64,000 nt of DNA, from contig CM075942.1 in NCBI GenBank assembly GCA_038030265.1, positions 71,118,926-71,182,925 on the forward strand. The letters are read 5' to 3'. Positions 42,259-53,660 of this stretch are shown piece after piece. The stretch is from Corythucha ciliata (lineage: Eukaryota > Arthropoda > Insecta > Hemiptera > Tingidae). The notes below the pieces were generated by a model that was not told the DNA's origin, did no database searches, and saw only the letters and a program-made list of their open reading frames with translations. Position numbers and translations under genes: made by a program. Numbering within the stretch: the first letter of the stretch is position 1; every line of letters begins with the position of its first letter.

Positions 42259-45200
42259 TCACTCGCGCACATAATCGTTCATCCAATGCGGAGGTTTTCG
42301 TTCGCGCACTGGTCTCGGTGGTGTGCTGCGGGGTGTGCTGGGAGCGGAAGGCGTTGCTGCTTCCGAGGAGCGTGTAGGAGCTATTGAGTCTTCTTGTTCG
42401 TCGTGGGGTGCTGATGATGGTGATGATGCGGATACAGATTTCCGCCGTGGAAGAAACATCGTTAGAGCAGGTGGTGGAGCAGGCCAGGAGGGGGGTAGTT
42501 CCCTTGAATTTGGAGCTGATGGGAGCGGTACCTCGCACGTGACGAGCTGATCGATGTGACGTTTAAGGATGTATCCATCGTCAAGCTTCACTGAATAATG
42601 GAGCTTCCCCATTTTCTCGGTGATGGTGCCAAATTTCCATTTATTTGAGCCAGTGTAGTTTCGTGATGCGACGCGGTCTCCCACGCGTAGATTGCGAGAC
42701 GGGGGGAAAGAGAGAGAGGCGCCGTCAGAGGACGGAGCGGGGCGAAGTAAATCGAGCGGCGTGCGGAGTCGACGCTGGAACAGGAGCTCAGCAGGGGATT
42801 TTCCGTGAGCATTGGGAGTAGATCGCCATTTGAAGAGGATGGTGTGCAATTTGTCATGGAGCGTGCCGGAAGCGGAGGAGAGCGAGGATAGTTTCTCTTT
42901 AAGGGTGCGGACCGATCGTTCTGCTTGACCGTTGGTGGACGGGTTGTAAGGAGCGATGAGCTGCTGGCGAATTCCGAACTTTGAGCAAAATGAACGGAAT
43001 CTGTCGGACGTAAAGGGAGATGCGTTGTCACTCACAATGGAGAGAGGGAGCCCAAAACGAGAAAAAATTGCGCGAAGGTGTGCGATTGTAGACTCAGAGG
43101 ACGGAGCTGTGGCCGACATGAAAACTTCTGGCCATTTAGAGTAGGCGTCAATGACAACAAAAAAATAACGGCCGCCTTTGGGGCCGGCGTAATCGACGTG
43201 GAGCCGTTGCCAAGGACCGGAAGGAGGTTCCCATGAGTGCAATGGAGCTTTAGACGGAGTAGCACGAATTCCCATGCATGCGCGGCAGCTTTTAGCGACG
43301 GCCTCAATATCGCGGTCGATACCAGGCCAGTAGACATGTAGGCGGGCGAGCAATTTCATTTTTACAATTCCCGAATGGAGTTCGTCAAGAACCTGTGAGC
43401 GGAGGAGAGGGGGTATGTATACCCGATTTCCTCAAAAGATGATGCCTTGATCCGTTGAAAATTCGGGATCCTTGAAGTGTTTCGATTGAAGTTCCCGGAG
43501 CAGGTGAGCAGTTTCGGGACAAGTGCGGGTGGCATGAGCAAGTGTGTGATAATTGAGCGTCTCGGACGAAATCTCATGGATATGAGCAATATTGAGTACG
43601 GAGTCTTCATCTGATTTGTTGTCCTGAGGGAGCAAGGGAGCGGGTGCGCGGGATAGATAGTCGGCGTTCGCATGCAGTTCGGATTTGCGATGTTGGATTT
43701 TGTAATCGAAACCGCTTAAAAAGGTAGCGTAGCGGATGAGACGGGAGGCGGACAAGACAGGAAGTTTGGTTTGAGGAGCAAAAATGTGGACCAAGGGCTT
43801 ATTATCGCAAAGTAATGTGAATTGTCTGCCATATAAGTAGTTGTATAGCTTTTTGATGGCCCAATAGATAGCCGTAGCTTCTCGATCCAATTGAGAGTAG
43901 TTCATTTCCGTTTTTGTAAGAGCACGTGAGATGAAAGCTATTGGTCGCTCACAGCCGTTGACGATGTGCGATAGAACTCCAGATATGCCAGTCGGACTGG
44001 CGTCCGTGGCGAGCGTAATAGGTAGAGCGGGGTCGAACGGTGCAAGTGTGCGGGGGCTAGCGATTTCAGACTTTAGTTTTTTGAATGCCTTTTCACATTT
44101 GTGGTCCCATAGAAATTTTGAGTTCTTTTCTAATAATTTCCGTAACGGTGCAGTGGTTGTCGCGACATCTGGGAGGAATTTTGCGTAGTACATGACTAAC
44201 CCAAGGAAGGAGCGGATGTCATCGCTGGTTTGTGGGCGAGGAGCTTTTTGGATGGCGTCGATTTTATCTGAGGTCTTTTTCAGCCCATCGGCCGTGATAC
44301 GATGGCCTAGATATTGCACTTCTTGCTCGAAGAAAAAACATTTGTCTTTGTTGAGGTGTAAATCGAGTTCTGCGACCTTGTCGAGACACTTAAATAAGCG
44401 CTCCTTGCACTGTTGAATTGTTGGGCCTTGAATGATGATGTCGTCGAAATATACAGCAAGGCCTGGAATGCCTTGAAATGCGTGGTCCATGATTTTTTGA
44501 AATTCATTTGGAGCTGTTTTGATGCCGAAAGCTAATTTGTTCATTTGGTATGTGCCTCGGTGTGTGGTGATGGCCATGATTTTGGAGCTATCGGAGTCCA
44601 TTTTGACGTTTAAATATGCTTTGTGTATGTCGAGCTTGCAGAAGTAACGGCCACCCTGGAGCTTATGAAATAGGTCTTCAATGAGCGGAATGGGGTATCT
44701 AACGTCTTGAAGAGCAGGATTGACTGTGTTTTTGTAATCGACGCAGAGCCTGACGGATTTGTCAGGTTTCGGAACGAGAACGAGGGGGCTTCCCCAGTCA
44801 CTGTGATCCGTTTTCTGTATTACGTCTTGAGCTTCGAGAGAGTCCAGTTCTTCGTTTACTTTGTCAAGAAGAGCATATGGTACCGGGCGAGCCTTGATAT
44901 AAACTGGTTTAGTGTTCGGGAGCAAGCGTAAAGAGCAGGAAATGCCGGGAATGGAGCCGATTTTCTTTTCAAATAGTGGAGCATAACGCGTGAATATTTC
45001 GTTCTTTAACTTGGTCAGTGATTCGTTTTGTAGATGATTAATGCTTTGAATAGTGAGTACAATGGAGCGCATCCAGCTTCTGCCCAGAAAAGTCGCAGAA
45101 GGTGAGTCAACAATGTAGAGCAAGAGCTTTCCGGAATAATTGCGGAAGGAAACTGGTATACGAGCTTGCCCAACGGGCTTAAAAATTTCGCCAGTGTAAG

Positions 45201-45492
45201 TTTTGAAGGATAATGTGGGCTGTTGGAGCGGGATGTTGATTTGGAGCTTTTCGAATGCGTTTTTGTTCATAATGCTGACTGGACTTCCGCTGTCAACTTC
45301 GAATGGAACCACTTTTGAATTTATGTGCACCGGAATAATAAATTTATCGTTAGAAGGGCTATCGGTTTTGAGCACAGGGAGCGCGTTGACTTTATTTATT
45401 TCGAATTCCTCAGGACTTTCGTCTTCCTCGTCTTCGTCTTGTGTAGAATTGTGGCGAACTGATCTGTAACCAATTGCTTTGCCTAATTTCAT
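42259..45492 (-). pseudogene. pol: gypsy pol: protease, RT, RNase H, integrase, with one in-frame TGA
   Basis: From 45492 down to 43432 the frame (686 residues) has protease (EVDSGSPVSIM), RT (LDIHKAYLNVKM, AFGIKTAPNEFQ, AVYFDDIIIQG) and RNase H (LATDASPTGISGVLS). A TGA at 43432-43434 follows GIIF. The same frame then reopens through the integrase HHCC region (LHVYWPGIDRDIEAVAKSCRAC), continues in the 42259-43359 frame with the DDE core (LHVDYAGP, IVSDNASPFTS, NGQAERSVRTLKEK), and ends in a GPY/F-like, basic Pro/Ser-rich tail. Apart from the TGA all domains look intact. A CGA-to-TGA change would explain it. Confidence 0.85.
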
Positions 45493-46471
45493 ATTTTGGG
45501 TGAGCGTGAGGATGCATACACGAGCAAGATGACCGGTTTTTTTACAAGACGAGCACTTGAGCTGAGAGAGTGTGCATTTACATTCTGACGTTCTGTGGTT
45601 GTTTTTCCCACAGCGTAGGCAATAACCCGCAAGACCTAATTTATCGTAATCTACTCGGTCTCGTTTAGAGTTGGGTTTTTTATATCCTGAGGTGAGCGAT
45701 GAGCGGTGGAAGGTGCGGGGGCTGACTTTCGGTTGATTGGAGCGGTTTTCATTTGTTTTCGTTATTTTGTAGCATGGTGCATTTGTGTATTGTTGAGGAT
45801 TATAAATTATTTGATTTCCGGCTTGTGAAGTTCAAGAGCGTATGCTATTTCAAGAGCCCTGTCGAACGTTAATTCTTTTTCCTGGAGGAGTTTTTCTCTT
45901 ATGTTTGAGTCATACAACCCACGTATAAATTGAGCGCGTAGAAAGAGAGAGTCGAGCGGTTTCTTACAATCTGGCAGTGGAAGTCACATGCGAGCGTAAG
46001 CTGTTTTAACTCGGCAAGATAAGCAGCAATGGACTCGTTAGGAGACTGAACCCGGCTTAGGAATTTGTGCTGAGCAATAATGTCATTTATTTTAGGAGCG
46101 AGATGATTTTTTAATAACGTAATAAGCTCGATATAACTTTTTTCGTTTGGCTTCTCCGGAGCGGTTAGAGACGAAAGGAGCTGAAAATATTTACTGCCGA
46201 TACAATTAAGGAGGATTTGAGCACGAAGAGCGTCTGTTTCTTTTGATTCTCCAACAATCTTTTTTAGTTGAAAGAAATTTTGCAGCCTGTCAATGTATGA
46301 GCTAATGGATTCTTTGAATTCTTCGTATTGGTCGAATTGAAAATTTTGTACGGCTAGATCTGCGGTAGATGAGCGGGAAGCGGATGTTGCAGACATTCTC
46401 GACATAAACTGTGTTAATACCGAAATTAATTGTTGCATTTCAGGATTCGGCTGTACGTGTGCTTGAGCCAT
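45493..46471 (-). pseudogene. gag: gypsy gag, broken by frameshifts
   Basis: Gag starts at 46471 (MAQAHVQPNPEMQQLIS) and keeps capsid-like blocks (DQYEEFKESISSYIDRLQNF, QILLNCIGSKYFQLL). Its frame breaks near 45965 and again near 45825. The tail then has two zinc knuckles, CLRCGKNNHRTSEC and CSSCKKTGHLARVC (about 45630-45520), in the frame that flows into pol. Confidence 0.75.
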
Positions 46472-46630
46472 TTTTTTTTCTTTTTATATTGTTAGTAGAA
46501 TAAGAGCGAATAATGGAACGGACTCACTGAGAGAATAAGAGCTAGAAGTGGGCCGGCGGGAGTGGTGGCACGGCTTTGTTTATTTTCGTGTGAGCTGTGA
46601 GCGGAGAGTAGATCCTTCAGTCCTTCGCGG

Positions 46631-46648
46631 ATCCCATCCTCGTCGCCA
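46631..46648 (-). other. Primer-binding site of the 5.0-kb gypsy element
   Basis: Three bases inside the 5' LTR the minus strand reads TGGCGACGAGGATGGGAT. TGG complements the CCA end of a tRNA, and TGGCGACGA would suit an arginine tRNA, which is my inference. Confidence 0.55.
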
Positions 46649-46651
46649 ATT

Positions 46652-46887
46652 TGTTGTGTTTGGGTGGCGAAGGAGAAGGAGTGAAAATAATAATAATAAC
46701 ACTTTGTTTGAGAGCAAAGAATTATAAAACTGTATTTTAAAATTGGAGGCCGGAATCGTACTGAAGGACGGTGAGCAGGAGGCATTAGGAGGCGCTTGCG
46801 CCGGGGAATTCCTTATGCGTTGAGGAGTAAGGGAGAATGCTTATTTTACAGAAAATGAATAATTAAAAAATGAATAAGAACATAACA
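46652..46887 (-). repeat. 5' LTR of the 5.0-kb gypsy element
   Basis: It is about 99% identical to the LTR at 41863-42101. In element orientation it would carry promoter and start of transcription; I see no strong TATA box. Confidence 0.9.
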
Positions 46888-47510
46888 GTATGATAGGGAG
46901 GGATCTTATTGGACCTCATTAAACCGATTAATTAGCAAAAGCCAACAAAACTTTGTTATCAAACGCGTTTAAGGAAGGTTCACCTATGCCTTAATTGATG
47001 ACTTATTCTGTGTTTTTTCACACGTTAGGAACAATATCTCATAGAAAAATGAACCGATTTAAATTTTTCAAAAAACCATCGAAAGCTCACGACATGGAGA
47101 TGTTTTACTGAAATTAGCGAAAAATTTTCACTATGATCACTTGGTCAGAAACTGGCGTTGACGTACACAGGAAAATTCGAAAACGTCTTTCTTCGCGTTT
47201 CAACGCGTTTCTTCATTTTTAACGAATTACTCACATTTTTGGAGGCAACTAAAATGATGTTCGTCGACATTTCCTGAAGTAAAATTGTGTGATATTTCCA
47301 AAAAGGTCAGCCGTTTAAGGGTACAAAAAGAGGTTTAGTCGTTGTAACGACTTTTTAGAGGAAAAACAGCGAGTGGCTAAAAATACACAAATGTGCATGT
47401 AACTTCAAGAGAAATCATTTGCGACTCTATGTTAGTAGGGTGATTTTGGTCGCAATTACTTAGTACTACAACATATTAAAATATACGGCATTCGTCCTGA
47501 AACACCCTGT

Positions 47511-48165
47511 ATACACGGTGGAAGGGTTTAAGTGTAAAGAAAAAAATTGGGTGAAATTAGACCTCATTTGCGATCGAAAACACGCCATAACCCATCGTCC
47601 GAAAATCAAAACCCTTCGAGATATGATTTTTCTAGCATCTTTTTAGGATAACATCATTTTCCTGGACAAAATGCGAGTAACTCGCGTCCCAGCTGACATT
47701 CTACAAATTTTGACGATGGATTTGGGAAGAGACACTCTTTCCTGTCAGGACTATCTATTTTCGTCAAAAAATAACTGTTTCTGTGTCCTCGGCAGCTCCT
47801 CAAAGTTTTGCGAAACAGGAATTTTTATTTTTTCAATGAAAGTCAATCACCAGTTGTCCATATTAAATCTCCGGCTATCGACTTTCGATGGATCAGAAAA
47901 ACATCTTTAACGTGTCCCTTTCAAAATTACTTATGAGCATTTGTTTAATTAATTGGCGATTTTTCGGCAGAAATGACAGTTTTTTAGAAAAAAAGAGTGA
48001 TTTTTCTATTCAAAATCGCTTGTATTAACCTGTAAATACAAGCAATCCTTGCGAATTTCAACGTGCGAAAAATAATTAAAACATCATCTGAAGCGGTCCT
48101 TGGATTGTAACTGAATGTTAACGCTCACCTAAGCATCAAAAGATATCGTAGCCTCCTGGGGTTTC
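47511..48165 (+). repeat. Dispersed foldback repeat 'A', copy 2 (one arm)
   Basis: Starting next to the TIR element end, the block runs through AAATTAGACCTCATTTGCGA, CGAAAATCAAAACCCTTCGA and CAATCCTTGCGAATTTCAAC to AAGCATCAAAAGATATCG (about 48130), in step with 62486-63150. Only one arm is present. Confidence 0.65.
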
Positions 48166-48786
48166 GAGTTTTCTTTCATATTTGACTTTTCTGATGAGGA
48201 AGCGATTTTATTTTTCTTGATGGTTTTTTATTTCTCTGACGTTGCCTACAGCACTATGGGATGGGGAAGTTTCGACTCATAATAAACCTTATCACCTTAT
48301 CATCAACCCCTCGGAAAGTTTGACATTATTGATACAAATCCCAAGTTTTAGGGCAGTTAAGTGTTTTTCACATATTTTTAAAGTTTCACTACGTAATAAT
48401 TAGTGTCGGGAAGACCTGATTCGCAATCGACAGGGGCTACTTGATTTTTTGAATCCATCCGGCTTCAGATGAACATTATTTTCCTCAACTCTCTCTAGAA
48501 TTCTAGATAACCAAAATGTCTTTTCCCTCCGGCGCAGCTCACGGTAAAAACACTTCGGGTAGTCAAATTAAATGGTTTATTTATGAGTTGATTATAATAA
48601 ATTATGCCTTTGAAGTCATAAGAGACGTGTTCGACACATTTACACCCTCCAGAGACCACCGTCAAAAGCACACGAATGTCGGGTTTGGTTTCTTCCGGGA
48701 TTAGTCGAAATTGATGGCTTGCGGGTGATAAGCAAACTCGAGACACAGGGTACGGGGTACGGTGTACAGCACTTGTGAAACTCTGA
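48166..48786. other. Non-coding stretch
   Basis: No gene is seen between repeat A and the LTR of the next gypsy element. Confidence 0.4.
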
Positions 48787-48790
48787 GTAT

Positions 48791-49106
48791 TGTTACGCCT
48801 CCTCCGGCGTAGCCAGGACGGGAATAGGGGGATCGGTAAAGAATTACTATTGTTCCAAGACGAACACGAATCCTTTTATTACTTTAAATACACCGAACGA
48901 CATAACACTTCGCAAATCCACCAAAAACAGTCCTCCCTCCTTCTTGTCTTTACACTTTTATTTCCGCCGCTTGCCTCGCCCACCCCCCGGGTCGTCCACC
49001 CTGCTCCCGGCTAATTCCTCTTTATTCTTTATCCTTTTGGTCGGGGGCGGTCTGGCTCGCCGCCTTGAGTTGTTGATGGTGGGGGGGGGGGTCTCCTTTC
49101 CTTTCA
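48791..49106 (-). repeat. 3' LTR of the 9.5-kb gypsy element
   Basis: On the plus strand it runs TGTTACGCCTCCTCCGGCG ... TCTCCTTTCCTTTCA. Just inside it the minus strand has CCAGGGGGGGACGGG, a good polypurine tract. Confidence 0.88.
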
Positions 49107-49924
49107 CCCGTCCCCCCCTGGAAGAGGCCGACGCCCTCGTCGGCCGGTGTTGCTGGAGGTGCTTTGGTTGATGGTGTGGGGGGCGGCGAGTCGCAGCGTT
49201 CTTGTGTGTTCACCCGTTCGGTGTATTTGTACAAAGACTGGAACACTCTAAAAACAAAAAAATTAACGGCCAGAGGCGTTTCACAACCAGATCTATTACT
49301 ATTACAATAATTAAATTAAATGTAAATAGTAAGTGCTTAAGCCAACATTAACCTACGAAACCAACCCAATTCCTGACCATAAGGACTGTACCTATAATTA
49401 AGTCTATCCTATGCAGTAATCGTTATACTGACACACACACATACGTCCTCCTAAGATGGTTGCCTAAGAGCCTTTAGTCCCGATTCGTTCGGATTTCTAC
49501 CCCTGCAAGGGCTTACGACTGAACTTCGTCACTCCGTGTATATAGAGCGGTATCGGAAGGCGGGGGAAAAGTTCCTTGCCGACGAAAAATTTATGCCACG
49601 AATCAATTAAAAATACGCGCTTCCGCCTGGACTGGCGGGGAAAGTGACACTCTCGTTTTCCTATTATTTTCCTCTCCTTATCCACCATACGTGCTTGGCT
49701 AGCCTTTTCGCGGCCTTTGTACGTTTTACGATAGTTATCGTTTTGTCGGACCTATTCCAATCTTCATGGAGGGGCTCTTAGACGACCATGATGGATCTCC
49801 TTTTTTCTCGCTCTTCTGCTATTTACATTATTATTATTATTATTGTTATTGTTATTATTATTTTAATCGTATTTCTAATTTAACACTTACATTTTACTCA
49901 GATATAAACGGGGTTGACTTAGTT
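49107..49924. other. Internal gypsy sequence between env-like remnant and 3' LTR
   Basis: Apart from the purine tract beside the LTR, no domain is recognisable. A short minus-strand frame (49246-49022) runs into the LTR and has no known similarity. Confidence 0.4.
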
Positions 49925-50339
49925 CTAAGTTAGTTGGTGGCTCCTAGCGGCAGGGACGGATGAAGTGGGTCTTTCTATGTCTACTTCTGTATTTGTCTGT
50001 GGGGGTGGTTGGGGAACTAGCTTCTTTATAATACCGCTTATTTTGCTTACTATTTTGTATGAAATGTAACCGGTTATAATTATAATGAGGACACACCATA
50101 GTGTGCTGGAAGAGTGGTGTATGAATTCTGGTGGGACGTAGCAGAGAACACCGTGACGGGTTAAATTTAAAAACATTATGAGCCGGGGGTTGCGTATAAT
50201 TATTATCGTTAACAGGAGGGACGTGACAATTTCCAGGAAATCCATTACTAATCTTTGTTGAGGGGATGACCTCCAGGGGAGGTCTTGCACCGGTGAAATT
50301 TTTTAAGGACTTTCTCGACAACGTTAATGCTGCCAACAA
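49925..50339 (-). pseudogene. Env-like C-terminal remnant with a membrane segment
   Basis: Two overlapping minus-strand frames (50339-49944 and 50290-49925) together give a stretch with N-glycosylation-like sites, a hydrophobic segment (LWCVLIIIITGYISYKIV) and a short charged, proline-rich tail. Its place between integrase and 3' LTR and this layout fit the membrane anchor of a gypsy/errantivirus envelope protein. The N-terminal part and any fusion or cleavage region are missing. The frame is broken. Identity as env is inference from position and topology only. Confidence 0.4.
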
Positions 50340-50548
50340 ATAAATTGGGAGTTCTCTTATTCAATTAAATGGGGTCATTTTTCCTCAAATTATTTTGTCG
50401 TTTTCGATCCTGCTTCGCTTTGCGTTTTTCCCTCCCCGCCGTTCTTGCCATGAGAAAATTATAATTTTATTTCTACCTTAGTTTTCTGCCATATTGCACT
50501 TCTTTGTGCCAATTTCAACTATTTTTCGTCAAGCGATTTATTCTTATT

Positions 50549-50690
50549 CCCTTTTAGTGCATTTCATTCTGAAAATGCACTATTGGTCTCGTCGTGATGG
50601 TGGCAAACATGGGTCATGTCATGTTTTTTTCACGTTTCAGAACCTCTAGAACACGAATTCAGTGGTCTCCAGGATTCATATATATATATA
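50549..50690 (-). repeat. Hairpin-ended dispersed repeat 'B', copy 2
   Basis: This is the reverse complement of 32421-32558 with two or three differences plus TA-repeat length variation. The hairpin end lies at 50553-50580 and the TA tract at 50680-50690, where it abuts the gypsy integrase reading frame. It interrupts the integrase after its first catalytic Asp. Confidence 0.75.
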
Positions 50691-52519
50691 TCTTTATTCC
50701 CTCTCTCGGTTCTAGGCAATGGGCCTAAGAGGTCGATCCCTATTCTTTCAAAAGGGCGTCCCACGGGAATGGGTTGCAGTAGGACGGCTGGTTTTAATTT
50801 GGGACTTTTTCGAGTTTGACAATCTTTACAGCTTTTTACGAACTTTTCAATTTCCTTTTTCATGTTTTCCCAAAAATAACGGGAGCTAATTTTATGGAGT
50901 GTCTTAGTTAGACCAAGGTGTGCGCCTGATGCAGGGTCATTATGGAGGGTTATTAATATTTCCTTTTTTAATTCGGAGGGGAGGACGGGGCGGAGTTCCA
51001 AAGTCCCCTTAAGATATACTTTTCGGAACAAGGTATCACCTTGCAGCGTGTAGCTGCGTGTTTTCCTGGAAATGGAAGGGGTTGCTTCGTTAGGTTTTTC
51101 TATTGCCTCAATGAGCTCTCTCACGGCAGGGTCCTGACGTTGAAGGGTGGGTAGACTGGGTTCATTAATTTGAAAAATTCCCAAATCGGTTGTTTCTTCC
51201 TCGGTGGGGGGCTCTTCTGCTGGGTAGCGTGACAAACAGTCAGCGTCACAATTTAATTTTCCGGATTTGTGGTTTATCTTGAATTTAAACTCTTGAAGGG
51301 CGATGGCCCACCTCGCAAGTCGTCCCGTGGTGTCTCGGTGTTTATTCAACCAGCATAAACTGTGGTGGTCCGTATAGACTTCGAATTCACAACCCCACAG
51401 ATAAGTTCGTAATTTCTTCAGACTCCAAAAAATTGCCAGGCATTCCTTCTCCGTGGTGAAGAATTTCTTTTCCGCGTTGTTAAGTTTCCGGGAGATGAAC
51501 GTCACCCGTCGTTCACCTTCTTCGTCCCTCTGTAAAAGGACCGCACCCAGCCCTGTATCACTGGCATCCGTTCTAATTTGTATCGGTAATCTATTATCAA
51601 AGTGGCGTAAAATGGGTGGTGACTTTAGTTTGGCTTTTAGGACTTCAAACGCCTCTTGAGCCTCGGTATTCCACGTGAATTTAGGTTGTTTTTTGGTCAA
51701 GGTTGTGAGGGGCGCGGCTATTGTGCTAAAATTTTTGACAAAGCGTCGGTAGAAATTTATGAACCCGATGAATCTCTGCAAGTCCTTCAGCGTTCTAGGG
51801 GTGGGGATTTTATCCACGGCTTGGGTTTTATCAGGGTCGGGGCCTACACCTTTCACGCTCACTACGTGCCCTAAAATTTTAACTTCTTTATAACCGAATT
51901 TACACTTTTGGGGTTTCAATTTTAAATTTGCTGATCGTAACCTTTCAAAAATCTGGCCAAGCCTTTGGACTAATTCTTCTGTGGTGTTTCCCCATGACAA
52001 GATGTCATCGAGGTATAGGATGCACGAATTATATTTTAACTGGCTCAAAACTTTATCTATGCACCTTTGGAACCCACTGGGCGCACAGGAGATTCCGAAA
52101 GGGACCACGTTGAATTCGTACAAGCCATCGTTCACTACGAAAGCTGTTTTATGTTTATCTTCTTCCCTGATTGGTATTTGGTGATAAGCTGCGAACAGGT
52201 CTAGGTTAGCATAGATTCGGGAGTTATTGAGCAGGGATAGTAAGTCTTCTATTACTGGCAAGGGGTACTTATCGTCCTTAAGGGACTTGTTCAATTTACG
52301 GTAATCTATACAAATTCTCCAGGAAAAGGGGTCAGAGGTTGAATTTTCATTTCTTTTCTTCACTAAGATAACAGGGCTTGCGTAGGCAGAACGGCTGGGG
52401 CGGATTACGTTATTTTGTAAAAGTTCAGAAATCTGCTCGTTAATTATTTCTCGTTCCTTTAACGATGTGCGATAGGGGGGTTGATGTACCGGTGGGGAAT
52501 TTCCGGTATCGATACTCAT
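50630..52519 (-). pseudogene. pol: gypsy pol: RT, RNase H, truncated integrase
   Basis: The 629-residue frame begins near MSIDTGNSPPVHQPPYRTS and has the RT (RICIDYRKLNKSL, NLDLFAAYHQIPI, PFGISCAPSGFQRC, CILYLDDILSWG), RNase H (RTDASDTGLGAVLLQR, VYTDHHSLCWLN) and integrase HHCC (HLGLTKTLHK, CKDCQTRKS). The integrase core begins with FERIGIDLLGPLP and then passes into repeat B (DIYIYESW onward), so the second Asp and the Glu are lost. The ATG is internal; pol upstream to about 52650 belongs to it. Confidence 0.85.
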
Positions 52520-52766
52520 CTCATAGGCGTTCGTCTGCCCTAAATTTTCGTAGTTTTCGGAAAAAATATCTCTAAAGTTTTCTAGCAGGTGCTGTATCTC
52601 AAGTTTTTCGGTGGGGGGGGAGCTCTGGATTTATATCGAAGTTACCTCTGGGTTAGCGTTATTATTATTATTATGCAGCGGGCCCGCACCCGGCCTAGCC
52701 GAGTCCGAAGCGCTTAAGCCGTTTCCGGCTCATACGCCATGCCCTTAGGGTCGGACTCGGAAAAGC

Positions 52767-53660
52767 CTAATGCGGGTCCGCAAACCTATCTACGGCATTC
52801 ACAAACTGAAGGACTCGGACCCCCTCGGCCCTCGAGAATGTGATGCCTGGCAACCTATCTGTCCCGAAAATGCGGAAACGAGTAGCCGCATACCTCTCAC
52901 ACTCCCCTACAAAGTGCATAGCCGATTCCTCTTCCAACTCGCAGCCCTGACACATTGGGTCTGCCACCATTCCCATTGTGTGGAGGTGCTTACGTAGCGC
53001 ATAGTGGCCTGTAAACATCCCCACCACTCTCCGCATGCTGACTCTACATAGTGATAGCAGCCACGTCGTCGCCTCCCTGTCCCATTCCCGAATGCAAGCC
53101 CTCGCTTGCCGACAGGCTGATAGGCTATTCCAGCTCCTGGCGGCCTCCCTATCTGCCCAATCCTTTATCTGGGCTCTCCCCACTGTCTTGGAGACCGCAA
53201 TAGTCGGCTCAGGTCCCCATACTTCCTTTTTTGCCCCCTGTTTCGCCATTTCATCAGCTTTCTCATTCCCCTCGTATCCCCTGTGTCCAGGGATCCACGC
53301 GAGGGTCACTTCATTACCCCATTCCCTGTAGCCTTGTGATGCCCCGCCGACAGTCCGCCACCAAGGCCGATTCCACCACCGGCCTGGCCACCGCCCCCAG
53401 GGCAGCGCGGCTGTCCGCGTAGATCACCACTTCTCTAAACCTTACATGCTTCCTAATTAGCTCCAAGACACAGTCATTTATAGCCACGACCTATGCCTGA
53501 AAAACCGTGGCCAGCTTTCCTAGGGGCCTACAATCCCCACCTTCAAACTCCGGTATCCAGAACCCAGATCCCGTCATTCCCGATTCCAACTTAGACCCAT
53601 CCGTGAAGCAATTCATGGTTCCCTCTTGCACCCTGAATTCCTCTCTCGTACTGACTCGAA
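52767..53660 (-). pseudogene. Nested LINE: RNase H and C-terminal zinc motif
   Basis: RNase H starts in the upstream frame at NCFTDGSKLESG (about 53610). A TAG at 53491-53493 falls where the catalytic Glu region (FQAxVVAI) belongs, so the Glu may be what was lost. The frame shifts near 53310 and resumes with TLAWIPGHRGYEGNEKADEM. The end has HTMGMVADPMCQGCELEEE and MHFVGECERY, a C-x2-C...H-x4-C motif. Confidence 0.75.

Larger units (their letters stand above)
41863..46887 (-). mobile_element. Young 5.0-kb Ty3/gypsy element, GTATG duplication
   Basis: LTRs of 239 and 236 bp flank gag, protease, RT, RNase H and integrase on the minus strand. GTATG occurs on both sides (41858-41862, 46888-46892). 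The LTRs differ by one ATA unit and one base, so insertion was recent. Gag has at least two frame breaks, and pol has one in-frame TGA. No env is present. Confidence 0.9.
41541..47510. mobile_element. TIR element (~930 bp of its own) split by an LTR retrotransposon
   Basis: Inverted arms of about 180 bp lie at 41541-41723 and 47332-47510 and end in AGGGTGTTTCAGGACGAATG. They share TAGTACTAAGTAATTGCGAC, GTTACATGCACATTTGTG and GTCGTTACAACGAC. Removing the nested retrotransposon (41863-46887 and one GTATG) leaves roughly 930 bp without a transposase gene, so the element is non-autonomous. The superfamily is not determined. Confidence 0.7.

Noticed and set aside
49022..49246. 74-aa minus-strand frame as an accessory gypsy gene
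   Set aside because: It runs through the polypurine tract into the LTR and has low-complexity proline content.
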